From: Acinetobacter marinus
Lineage (GTDB): Bacteria > Pseudomonadota > Gammaproteobacteria > Pseudomonadales > Moraxellaceae
Reading direction: 5' to 3'
Length of the DNA stretch: 64,000 nucleotides
Assembly: GCF_900096915.1 (NCBI RefSeq)
Contig: NZ_FMYK01000009.1
Location: 20,159-84,158, forward strand
A model generated the notes under the pieces. The model was not told where the DNA came from. It ran no database searches and saw only the letters and a list, made by a program, of their open reading frames with translations. Shown here in pieces: positions 9,793 through 17,444 of the stretch. Position 1 is the first letter of the stretch; each line of letters opens with the position of its first letter. Made by a program: the position numbers and the translations under genes.

Positions 9793-10137
9793 ATGCCCAT
9801 TCAACTGAAGCGAATTTATGACGAATTATCTGCAAGCGATGGAAAGCGCATACTGGTTGATCGGCTGTGGCCTCGTGGCATCAAAAAAGAAGATGCCAAA
9901 CTCGATCTTTGGGCAAAAGAAGTTGCGCCGTCGAATGAACTACGCAAATGGTATGCACATGATGAGGAAAAATGGGATGAGTTCCAAGTACGTTATCGTG
10001 CTGAACTCGACGGAAATGCCAAACTTGCCGAGCTGAAACAATATATCGGCAATGAAAAAGTCACATTTCTCTATGCGGCGAAAACCACTGAATACTGCCA
10101 TCCCCAAGTATTAATCGCTGTACTTGAAGCATTATAA
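9793..10137 (+). CDS. DUF488 family protein (YeaO-like)
   Basis: 114-aa cytoplasmic DUF488 protein. Family signatures are 'ILVDRLWPRGIKKE', 'WAKEVAPSNELRKWYAHDEEKW' and 'LLYAAKTTEYCHPQVL'-like C-terminal spacing. Biochemical role of the family is not established. An RBS-like AAGGA lies just before the ATG. It follows slyX by 31 bp and is probably cotranscribed. Confidence 0.88.
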   Translation: MPIQLKRIYDELSASDGKRILVDRLWPRGIKKEDAKLDLWAKEVAPSNELRKWYAHDEEKWDEFQVRYRAELDGNAKLAELKQYIGNEKVTFLYAAKTTEYCHPQVLIAVLEAL

Positions 10138-10242
10138 GTTGTGATTTTATACAATTTGATTTTGTGCAAACTGCGTTAGGCGCACGGTAGGGCGTATCCA
10201 TCCTAAGCCGTGCGAATGTCTCTGAGGAGTCTACTTAGCTAC

Positions 10243-10860
10243 TTAGATATTCCACTCGACAAAGTTTTTCAGTAGTTGCAAACCTGCCGTATGACTTTTC
10301 TCAGGGTGGAACTGCGTGGCGAATAAATTGTCCTGATGAATTGCCGTACAGAAATTTAGCCCGTAATCACAAGTCGCAGCAACCAGCGATTGATCCTGTG
10401 GTTCAACATAATAGCTGTGCACAAAATAAAAACGGCTACCTTCAGGAATATTTTTCCACATCGGATGGCTTGGATCGAGTTGATGTACTTGATTCCAGCC
10501 CATATGCGGGACTTTCAGGTGCTCAATCTCTGGGAAATGTTTGACTTGCCCTTGAAAGATAGCTAACGCATCGGCACCGCCATTTTCTTCTGAGCGTTGC
10601 ATTAAGGCTTGCATGCCAACACAGATTGCCAGTACAGGCTTATTAAATACAGACTGCTTGACCACTTCATCAATGCCAGCCTCACGCATTCCATGCATGC
10701 AGTCACGCATCGCCCCCACACCTGGAAAGACGATTTTATCCGCTTTAGCGACGAGCTTTGGATCATTGGTTACATCAACGGTTGCCCCCACATGTTCGAG
10801 TGCTTTGGCAGCGGAATGCAGGTTGCCCATACCATAATCGAGTAGCGCAATACGTGTCAT
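10243..10860 (-). CDS. hisH: Imidazole glycerol phosphate synthase glutaminase subunit HisH
   Basis: HisH, 205 aa, class I glutamine amidotransferase that feeds ammonia to HisF in histidine synthesis. Nucleophile C80 sits in 'LAICVGMQALM', and the catalytic His/Glu pair is in 'FHPEKSHTAG' near residue 184. The oxyanion strand motif PGVGA is at about 46-50. Its ATG overlaps the hisB stop by 1 bp (TAATG), implying translational coupling. No hisA or hisF follows in the 105 bp downstream before the convergent DUF488 gene. Confidence 0.96.
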   Translation of the reverse strand: MTRIALLDYGMGNLHSAAKALEHVGATVDVTNDPKLVAKADKIVFPGVGAMRDCMHGMREAGIDEVVKQSVFNKPVLAICVGMQALMQRSEENGGADALAIFQGQVKHFPEIEHLKVPHMGWNQVHQLDPSHPMWKNIPEGSRFYFVHSYYVEPQDQSLVAATCDYGLNFCTAIHQDNLFATQFHPEKSHTAGLQLLKNFVEWNI

Positions 10861-11453
10861 TACAAGCTACCTTTGGTCGAAGCGATGGTACCTGCTGCAC
10901 GTGGATCATGCTCACACGCCATACGCAGTGCACGCGCAAAGGCTTTGAATGTACTCTCGATCTGATGGTGGCTATTTTTGCCTTTTAAATTATCAATGTG
11001 CAACGTCATCAAAGCGTGATTGACAAAACCTTGGAAAAATTCTGAAAACAAATCGACATCAAAAGTACCGATACGGGCACGGGTAAATGGAATATCCATA
11101 AACAGCCCTGGACGACCAGAAATATCCACCACAACACGAGACAAAGACTCATCTAATGGTGCATAAAAATGTCCGTAACGACGGATGCCTTTTTTATCGC
11201 CTAATGCCTGTGCAAAGGCTTGCCCCAAGGTGATGCCACAATCTTCAACAGTATGATGATCATCGATTTCAAGATCACCATCACAATGAATATCTATATC
11301 AAATAAGCCGTGTCGTTTGATCTGGTCGATCATATGATCAAGGAAAGGAACGCCAGTATTGAGTGTGCCTTGACCAGTCCCATCTAAGTTTAAACGGACT
11401 TTGATTTTGGTCTCATTGGTATTTCGAACCACTTCACTGATACGTTGCGTCAT
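10860..11453 (-). CDS. hisB: Imidazoleglycerol-phosphate dehydratase HisB
   Basis: Monofunctional HisB, 197 aa from the ATG at 11453 (MTQRISEVVRN); an open frame continues 40 codons upstream without family similarity. It dehydrates imidazole glycerol phosphate to imidazole acetol phosphate. The two duplicated metal-binding motifs are visible: 'HHTVEDCGI' and 'HHQIESTFKAFARAL', plus 'FLDHMIDQ' and 'DISGRPG'. There is no phosphatase domain, unlike E. coli HisB. Upstream of and coupled to hisH. Confidence 0.96.
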   Translation of the reverse strand: MTQRISEVVRNTNETKIKVRLNLDGTGQGTLNTGVPFLDHMIDQIKRHGLFDIDIHCDGDLEIDDHHTVEDCGITLGQAFAQALGDKKGIRRYGHFYAPLDESLSRVVVDISGRPGLFMDIPFTRARIGTFDVDLFSEFFQGFVNHALMTLHIDNLKGKNSHHQIESTFKAFARALRMACEHDPRAAGTIASTKGSL

Positions 11454-11725
11454 CGACACATTCCTTAAAACATTGAACAATAAAATAATCGGTGCTAATT
11501 TGAAGACACTGTCACGATGCAACATCAAGATCGTATCATTCACATACACGTGAGATCGATGTGTGAGTTCCATTGCGTACAGCGGATATAGTTTAGCGCA
11601 TCTGATCGGAGATATACAGAACGATCGGGTACATCAAATTTTGTCTATACGCCTGAGTTGTAGCGCAGGCAAAATTTATCCATCGTCGATTGAACCACAA
11701 GCGACACCACCACAGGAATCTACTC

Positions 11726-12112
11726 ATGCCAATCAATGTCGAAGCTGTCAACAATTTATCTGATGCCATGACCCGTAATCAAATTGAGCGACTGTATGAA
11801 ACCAGCCCTGAGTTTAGCGATGGACAAGATGCAGTGAATCAACTCGATACCCTGCTAGCGGAAGATACCGTGCTCTATACAGCGATTTTTAATGACAAGA
11901 TCATCGGCGCAATCTGGAGTGTCGGCACAGGCTCGCATCGACTCTTGCAAAATATCGTCGTGCATCCCGCCAATCGAGGGCGAGGCGTAGCTGATCGTTT
12001 GGTTGGTGAGGTGTGCCGTATTGAAGAAGAAAGTGGGGTGAAAACCTTCAGCCCAGGTTGTGGGGCAATTCATCGTTGTTTGGCGCATTTGGGCAAAGTC
12101 ACTTCGGCATAA
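11726..12112 (+). CDS. GNAT-fold acetyltransferase, PanZ-like
   Basis: 128 aa from the ATG at 11726 (MPINVEAV); another ATG lies 12 codons upstream. A GNAT acetyl-CoA-binding block is clear: 'LLQNIVVHPANRGRGVADRLVGEV' contains the R/Q-x2-G-x-G/A loop. Size and layout, with a short N-terminal part and a truncated C-terminal half, resemble PanZ/PanM, the acetyl-CoA sensor that triggers maturation of PanD. That assignment is tentative; a generic small GNAT enzyme is the alternative. panD is present at 36 kb. Confidence 0.7.
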   Translation: MPINVEAVNNLSDAMTRNQIERLYETSPEFSDGQDAVNQLDTLLAEDTVLYTAIFNDKIIGAIWSVGTGSHRLLQNIVVHPANRGRGVADRLVGEVCRIEEESGVKTFSPGCGAIHRCLAHLGKVTSA

Positions 12113-12232
12113 ATGATCTCAATCATTTTTTATAAAATACGGTAAGCCATTGGTTAAGTAAGCGTTTTTGAAAACTTTATGGGCTTTATGCTTTAAAAAT
12201 GTGCAACTAAAAAGAATAATCCAAGATTTACC

Positions 12233-12261
12233 TTGACCTTTGCCCGAGAAATCGCTTTAAT
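12233..12261 (+). promoter_or_regulatory. Promoter of first tRNA-Phe
   Basis: TTGACC (12233-12238), 17-bp spacer and TTTAAT (12256-12261) form a good sigma-70 promoter; initiation would fall a few bases before the tRNA at 12272. The same promoter sequence is repeated before the second copy. Confidence 0.75.
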
Positions 12262-12271
12262 ACACGCCATC

Positions 12272-12347
12272 GGCGCGATAGCTCAGTCGGTAGAGCAACG
12301 GATTGAAAATCCGTGTGTCGGCAGTTCGATCCTGCCTCACGCCACCA
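12272..12347 (+). tRNA. tRNA-Phe(GAA), copy 1
   Basis: 76-nt tRNA with encoded CCA. The anticodon loop TTGAAAA gives GAA (Phe). D arm (GCTC/GAGC), anticodon arm (ACGGA/TCCGT) and T arm (GGCAG-TTCGATC-CTGCC) pair fully. The acceptor stem GGCGCGA/TCACGCC has one C-A mismatch at 5-68, also present in copy 2. Confidence 0.96.
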
Positions 12348-12390
12348 TATATTCACATACATGTATTGATTTTTGCATATTGTGATTTCA

Positions 12391-12418
12391 AGCCCTGATC
12401 CCATCAGGGCTCTTTTTT
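12391..12418 (+). terminator. Intrinsic terminator after first tRNA-Phe
   Basis: Perfect 9-bp stem agccctgat/atcagggct with a 3-nt loop (12391-12411), then a run of seven T. It ends transcription of the first tRNA-Phe. Confidence 0.88.
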
Positions 12419-12501
12419 TGCCTGAAATTTGGCATTTTATTTAAATTGATGATTTTTGGGATAATTGATCGATTGTTTGGTTGAATTGCAAGCAGAGTGG
12501 C

Positions 12502-12530
12502 TTGACCTTTGCCTGATAAATCGCTTTAAT
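12502..12530 (+). promoter_or_regulatory. Promoter of second tRNA-Phe
   Basis: TTGACC (12502-12507), 17-bp spacer, TTTAAT (12525-12530). Nearly identical to the promoter of copy 1, showing that promoter and tRNA were duplicated together. Confidence 0.75.
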
Positions 12531-12540
12531 ACACGCCATC

Positions 12541-12616
12541 GGCGCGATAGCTCAGTCGGTAGAGCAACGGATTGAAAATCCGTGTGTCGGCAGTTCGATC
12601 CTGCCTCACGCCACCA
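12541..12616 (+). tRNA. tRNA-Phe(GAA), copy 2
   Basis: 76 nt, identical to copy 1 over the whole tRNA, including CCA and the C5-A68 acceptor mismatch. Anticodon GAA. Confidence 0.96.
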
Positions 12617-12621
12617 TATTT

Positions 12622-12655
12622 AAAAAGCCCTAGATTTTGATCTGGGGCTTTTTTT
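12622..12655 (+). terminator. Intrinsic terminator after second tRNA-Phe
   Basis: Stem aaaaagccc-tagat / atctg-gggcttttt with a small loop, followed by more T. The sequence differs from the terminator of copy 1. Confidence 0.82.
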
Positions 12656-12842
12656 ATTCCTTTTTTAATCCGCTTTTTAATCTACTGTTTGATCTTCTTT
12701 GTTATTTGGCTTTGCTATTTTGCTTTGCTATTTCGTTTTATTGACCATCAAAAAAAACGACCAAAACATAAAGTAATGGTCGCATTGGGAAGGGTGAATC
12801 GATTTTGCTCGAATCCGTTTTTAGGCGTTGATTGTGCCTGTT

Positions 12843-14357
12843 TTAAGCGGTTTTGGCTTGGGCTTGATCGGCAAGCATGTGCCCGTTTTCTTCAAGGTTG
12901 ATATGCCATTGTAGCGCTTCACGCAGAATATGCGGCGTATGTCCACCACGTTCACAAGCACGCTCAAAATAGCTGAGTAGCGGCGCTTGAAAGTCTGGAT
13001 GGACACAGTACTGGATAATCACTTTGGCACGTTCTCGAGGCGCTAGACCACGTAAATCCGCAAGACCTTGTTCTGTAACCAAAATATCGACATCATGCTC
13101 ATTGTGATCGACATGACTGACCATCGGCACGATCGAAGAAATCGCACCATTCTTGGCAATGGATTTGGTCACGAAAATGGCGAGATGCGCATTACGTGCG
13201 AAATCACCTGAACCGCCAATACCATTCATCATCTTGGTGCCACAAACGTGAGTCGAGTTGACATTGCCGTAGATGTCAAACTCAAGTGCGGTATTGATGC
13301 CGATAATGCCGAGGCGACGTACCAGCTCTGGATGGTTGGAAATCTCTTGTGGGCGAAGAACCAATTTATCTTTGTACTTTTCAATGTCAGAGAATACTTT
13401 TTCATTGAACTTTGGCGACAGGGTAATCGAGCTACCTGAGGCGAATTTCATTTTGCCTGCATCGATCAATTCAAAAGTTGAATCTTGCAGGACTTCAGAG
13501 TACATGATCAGGTCTTCAAAATCTGAATGCATCAGACCTGTCAGCACGGCATTGGCAATCGAGCCGATGCCTGCTTGCAGTGGTGCGAGATTTTTTTCCA
13601 AACGACCAGCTTTGACTTCCTGTTCAAAGAACTGAATCAAATGATTGGCAATGGCTTGCGTGTCAATATCAGGTTCGGTGACATTGGATGGCGAGTCTGA
13701 GGTGTCGTTAAAGACAATCGCAGCGATTTTGCTTGGATCAATCGCAATCGCAGTAGTCCCAATGCGATCATCGACTTTGGTCAGCGGAACTGGCGTACGT
13801 GTCGGACGATAGGTCGGGATATAAATATCATGCAAACCTTCTAATGCTTCACTGACTGAGGTGTTGATTTCCACAATCACTTTCTCTGCAAAAATCGCAA
13901 AGCTGGCAGAATTCCCCACCGAGGTTGTTGGGACGATATGCCCATCTTCCGTGATGGCGACCGCTTCAATCACCGCAATATCAGGACGTTTTAATTGTTT
14001 ATTACGCATCTGTTCAACAGTTTCAGACAAATGCTGATCAACAAACATCACTTGTCCCGCATTGATTGCCTTACGCAAGGTATTATCGACTTGGAAAGGC
14101 ATACGACGTGCCAATACGCCAGCTTCAGTGAGCTGCTTATCGAGATCATTACCAAGACTTGCGCCAGTGATCAGGTCGATCTTGATCGGGGTGAGTTTGG
14201 CACGGTCGACCAAGGCTTTTGGTACCGCTTTGGCTTCGCCTGCACGGGTAAATCCACTCATCCCCACGGTCATATTGTTTTCAATCAATTCGGCGGCTTG
14301 GGCTGCGCTCATGACTTTTTGATGGAGGCTTGGGAGGCGAATACGAGAATAGGACAT
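12843..14357 (-). CDS. Acetyl-CoA hydrolase/transferase family protein (succinyl-CoA:acetate CoA-transferase type)
   Basis: 504-aa class I CoA-transferase of the AarC/Cat1/ACH1 group, moving CoA between acyl-CoAs and acetate or succinate. Conserved blocks: 'VGMSGFTRAGEAKAVPKAL' near the N terminus, 'PLQAGIGSIANAVLTGL', then 'LIMYSEVLQDS' with the Glu expected to form the glutamyl-CoA intermediate, 'GIGGSGDFARNA', and 'VTEQGLADLRGLAPRERA'. Length matches the family. Monocistronic by context. The precise acyl donor cannot be told from sequence. Confidence 0.92.
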   Translation of the reverse strand: MSYSRIRLPSLHQKVMSAAQAAELIENNMTVGMSGFTRAGEAKAVPKALVDRAKLTPIKIDLITGASLGNDLDKQLTEAGVLARRMPFQVDNTLRKAINAGQVMFVDQHLSETVEQMRNKQLKRPDIAVIEAVAITEDGHIVPTTSVGNSASFAIFAEKVIVEINTSVSEALEGLHDIYIPTYRPTRTPVPLTKVDDRIGTTAIAIDPSKIAAIVFNDTSDSPSNVTEPDIDTQAIANHLIQFFEQEVKAGRLEKNLAPLQAGIGSIANAVLTGLMHSDFEDLIMYSEVLQDSTFELIDAGKMKFASGSSITLSPKFNEKVFSDIEKYKDKLVLRPQEISNHPELVRRLGIIGINTALEFDIYGNVNSTHVCGTKMMNGIGGSGDFARNAHLAIFVTKSIAKNGAISSIVPMVSHVDHNEHDVDILVTEQGLADLRGLAPRERAKVIIQYCVHPDFQAPLLSYFERACERGGHTPHILREALQWHINLEENGHMLADQAQAKTA

Positions 14358-14536
14358 GATTTACCCTTTAAAATGACTATAAATCTTAATGCGAATCGAT
14401 TGTAGCGAGAATTTTTAATAAAAAGTGTTAGTCTACATCTAAGGTCTAATAGGACTATAGTTGAACATCGATTGAAAAATAATCGGCGTGATTCAGTGAC
14501 AGGATCATTGAAGTGCGTTGATTTTGAAGTGATTAA

Positions 14537-14579
14537 AAATAAAAAACCTTTTGAGTGAATGGATCAATCAAAAGGTTTT
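14537..14579 (-). terminator. Terminator after rluB
   Basis: 12-bp perfect inverted repeat (14543-14554 with 14568-14579). Read on the minus strand it is followed by a T-rich run, and it lies 40 bp past the rluB stop. Confidence 0.75.
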
Positions 14580-14618
14580 AAAGTAAGTGATAAATCAACA
14601 GCGTGAATGTTGTTGATT

Positions 14619-15563
14619 TTATTGGTTTGGATTGTGACGACGAAAACCTTTATTTGCATTATTGTTGAAAGGTCGCTTCTTACTGAAGCCTTGTTCGTCA
14701 GTTGGATTGGTTTCGTTATCACGGCGTTGTTGGCGCAAGTAGCCTCCACGACGTGCTGGTAATGGATTTTCTTTCATTTTTTCGGTACGACGCTTCGCCA
14801 TACCGTATAGACCTGTACCTTGACGTGGTTTAAGTTCAACCGACTTGGTCAAGTTGTCAATGTCGTGCTTATCCAGTTCGATCCAACGACCTGTACGCAG
14901 TTCACGTGGCAGGATCACCGAACCATAACGAGTACGCAATAGACGGCTGACTTTGAGTTCTTGTGATTCAAATAGACGACGGACTTCACGGTTACGTCCC
15001 TCTTTGACCACCACCTGATACCAGCGATTAATACCTTCACCACCAAGATCGGTGAATGATTCAAACTTTGCAGGACCGTCGTCCAGTTCGACACCTGCAA
15101 GTAAAGTGTTACGAATCTGCGGTGTCACTTCACCCATGACACGCACAGCATATTCACGCTCGATTTCATTGGAGGGGTGCATCAAACGATTGGCAAGTTC
15201 ACCGTCATTGGTAAATAGCAATAAACCTGTACTGTTAATATCTAAGCGACCAACCATCACCCAGCGATCATTAGCGATCGTCGGCAGATTATCAAACACG
15301 GTTGGACGGTTTTCGGGATCATTCTTGGAGCAGATTTCACCTTCGGGCTTGTAATACACCAAGACACGGCGACGAATATCATCTTCAAGCTGATAGTCTA
15401 CTTTACGCCCATCAATGCGGAGTTCATCACCATGTTCGATACGTTGACCGACTTCAGCAACTTTACCATTGACGCTGACACGACCAGCAGCAATCACTTC
15501 TTCCATATAACGGCGCGAGCCCAGTCCAACACGGGCGAGGACTTTTTGTAGCTTTTCACTCAT
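14619..15563 (-). CDS. rluB: 23S rRNA pseudouridine(2605) synthase RluB
   Basis: 314 aa, RsuA/RluB/E/F family pseudouridine synthase modifying 23S rRNA U2605. An N-terminal S4 RNA-binding domain ('LQKVLARVGLGSRRYMEEVI') is followed by the catalytic block 'VGRLDINSTGLLLFTNDGELANRLMHPS' with the nucleophilic Asp, and 'EGRNREVRRLFE'. The C-terminal ~60 residues are basic and Asn/Arg-rich ('KRPFNNNANKGFRRHNPNQ'), as in other RluB proteins. Downstream of scpA-scpB, the common arrangement. Confidence 0.95.
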   Translation of the reverse strand: MSEKLQKVLARVGLGSRRYMEEVIAAGRVSVNGKVAEVGQRIEHGDELRIDGRKVDYQLEDDIRRRVLVYYKPEGEICSKNDPENRPTVFDNLPTIANDRWVMVGRLDINSTGLLLFTNDGELANRLMHPSNEIEREYAVRVMGEVTPQIRNTLLAGVELDDGPAKFESFTDLGGEGINRWYQVVVKEGRNREVRRLFESQELKVSRLLRTRYGSVILPRELRTGRWIELDKHDIDNLTKSVELKPRQGTGLYGMAKRRTEKMKENPLPARRGGYLRQQRRDNETNPTDEQGFSKKRPFNNNANKGFRRHNPNQ

Positions 15564-15604
15564 AACAGCACAACCTTAAAAATAAAAATCATCAACATCA
15601 CCCT

Positions 15605-16195
15605 TTAGCACGGACTTGAATGTTCAAGTGCGGCTAAGCCCTCCTTGTGATCTTGAATAACTGGGAGATCATTTAACGATGCTAAACCAAAAGCATTTAA
15701 AAAATGTGGCGTCGTAACCAATAACGCTGGGCGACCGGGCGCATCCCGAAAACCTGACTCTTTGATCCAACTCCACTCAAATAAAGTACGTAAGACTTGA
15801 CTATTATTACTCACCCCACGGATTTGCTCAATATCAGCACGTGTCACAGGCTGGTGATAGGCCACCACAGCGAGGATTTCTAATAGACTCGGTGACAGCT
15901 TTACAGGGCGCTCAGGCCATGCTTGCTGGATAATATGACGATATTTGGCACGGACTTGTAGACGAAAGCCTTGTACCGTTTCGATCAGCTCGACTGAACG
16001 ACCATGTTGGAGCAATGCCAATTGCTGCAGCAGTTGACGAATTTGACTACTGGCATATTGCCCACCAAGGGCTTGTTTGATACGAGCGATGGTGACAGGA
16101 CTATCGCTGGCGAATAATAAGGCTTCGATTTGCATCAATGCTTCATGATGTAAATCATCAATGGAATGATGCGTCTCAGGAAAAGGATGTTGCAT
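15605..16195 (-). CDS. scpB: Segregation and condensation protein ScpB
   Basis: ScpB, about 196 aa, kleisin-associated winged-helix protein of the SMC-ScpAB chromosome condensation complex. The core 'EALLFASDSPVTIARIKQALG' and 'EILAVVAYHQPVTRADIEQIRGV' are family signatures. The ATG at 16195 is preceded by a strong AAGGAGA; an in-frame ATG 10 codons upstream has a poorer site. It overlaps the scpA 3' end by 20 bp, so translation is probably coupled. Confidence 0.94.
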   Translation of the reverse strand: MQHPFPETHHSIDDLHHEALMQIEALLFASDSPVTIARIKQALGGQYASSQIRQLLQQLALLQHGRSVELIETVQGFRLQVRAKYRHIIQQAWPERPVKLSPSLLEILAVVAYHQPVTRADIEQIRGVSNNSQVLRTLFEWSWIKESGFRDAPGRPALLVTTPHFLNAFGLASLNDLPVIQDHKEGLAALEHSSPC

Positions 16196-17042
16196 ACGCT
16201 TCTCCTTGATCTTGAGTATTTTCAAAGGCTTTGCTTTGAATTGCCTTGCTTTGGATTGCTTTGCTTTGAATAGCTAAAGTGCGTTCGACACCATCATGCA
16301 CAATCATGACATGTTGTTGCTTCACCAATTCTAAAACAGCAACAAAAGTCACCACCACACCCATACGACCTTGATTTGGATTAAGTAGGCGACCGAACTC
16401 CAGGCATGCACCATCCGCCAATACCGACTGAATAAACTGCATACGCTCTTCGAGCTGTACCGCTTCATGTTCGACTTGATGGACGTGTGGATCGGGGCGC
16501 TGGAAAATACACAGCAGGGCATCATGCAAATCGGCAACATCGAAGCGATCAATCACTTGGTGGCGCTCACCGAGACTTGCCTGTGCCACAAATACATCAC
16601 GTTCCAAAATAGAATGTGCCGCAAGTCGCTCAGCAGCTTGTTTGATCTTTAAATAATGCTCAAGACGATCAATAAGTTGCTTTTTTGGATCATCTTCAAA
16701 TTCGATGGCGCTTTCTGGAATCGGGAGTAGGAGTCGAGATTTGAGGTCAGCAAGTAGGGCAGCCATCACCATATAGTCTGCGGTGAGCTCAATATTTAGC
16801 GACTTCATTTGCTCCATATAGTGCAAATATTGTTTGGCGATCGGTGCGATATCGAGATGTGTGAGATCAAAGCCGTTCTTTTGCACGAGGTAAAGTAAAA
16901 AATCTAAAGGCCCTTCAAACTGTGATAACAAAATCGCAAAGGCTTCTGGCGGGATGTACAGATCCTCAGGGATATCCTGATAATATTCATCCAGCACACG
17001 AATCGCTGGACGATCTAGGCTAAGAGTGGCGTCAATCGTCAT
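16176..17042 (-). CDS. scpA: Segregation and condensation protein ScpA
   Basis: ScpA kleisin, 288 aa. The N-terminal block 'FEGPLDFLLYLVQKNGFDLTHLDI' and 'YMVMAALLADLKSRLLLP' are diagnostic. The C-terminal winged helix ('GRMGVVVTFVAVLELVKQQ') is followed by an unusual tail: three perfect IQSKA-type pentapeptide repeats (about residues 257-271) encoded by 15-bp tandem repeats, then a 17-residue end that overlaps scpB. Confidence 0.95.
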   Translation of the reverse strand: MTIDATLSLDRPAIRVLDEYYQDIPEDLYIPPEAFAILLSQFEGPLDFLLYLVQKNGFDLTHLDIAPIAKQYLHYMEQMKSLNIELTADYMVMAALLADLKSRLLLPIPESAIEFEDDPKKQLIDRLEHYLKIKQAAERLAAHSILERDVFVAQASLGERHQVIDRFDVADLHDALLCIFQRPDPHVHQVEHEAVQLEERMQFIQSVLADGACLEFGRLLNPNQGRMGVVVTFVAVLELVKQQHVMIVHDGVERTLAIQSKAIQSKAIQSKAFENTQDQGEAYATSFS

Positions 17043-17444
17043 GTCAAATTCAGACCAAGTTTTGTAGTTGCTATATCCACGCGAATTTTCAAAAGCATGC
17101 GGTTCCGATTGACTTTAAAAACGGCATATCGGAAATTTCGGTCAATTGTAGTCGATTTACGCAAAATAATGAACTGTAAAAAGCAAACGCAATGGTTAAA
17201 AATTGCAATCAATTTTCTAAATAATCATAAGACGATTTTTGCTGTATAAATAACAACATCGCTGTATAAAATTGAAATTTGCGTGCCAATTATAAGGCTA
17301 AAGTCTAATGCGTCTAGTGCTAAAGTCGTATGGAGCGTTATAATGTTGCACTGAATTGTGCGGCATTTTTATCTTAATTTTGGATGTGAATTTTAAAATT
17401 TTGATAAAAATTAATATAAGTGAATGAAAACTAAGGATACTTTG
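17043..17444 (+). promoter_or_regulatory. AT-rich intergenic region with mqo promoter and paired direct repeats
   Basis: About 400 bp without a gene between divergent scpA and mqo. A consensus -10 TATAAT is at 17339-17344, with no good -35. Two pairs of direct repeats lie upstream of it: GCTGTATAAA at 17241 and 17261 (20-bp period), and GCTAAAGTC at 17297 and 17319 (22-bp period). Both spacings are near two helical turns, as for dimeric activator sites. Functional role is inferred. Confidence 0.5.

Noticed and set aside
12689..12901. 70-aa plus-strand frame after tRNA-Phe
   Set aside because: It runs into the 3' end of the CoA-transferase gene on the other strand and has no RBS or recognisable content.
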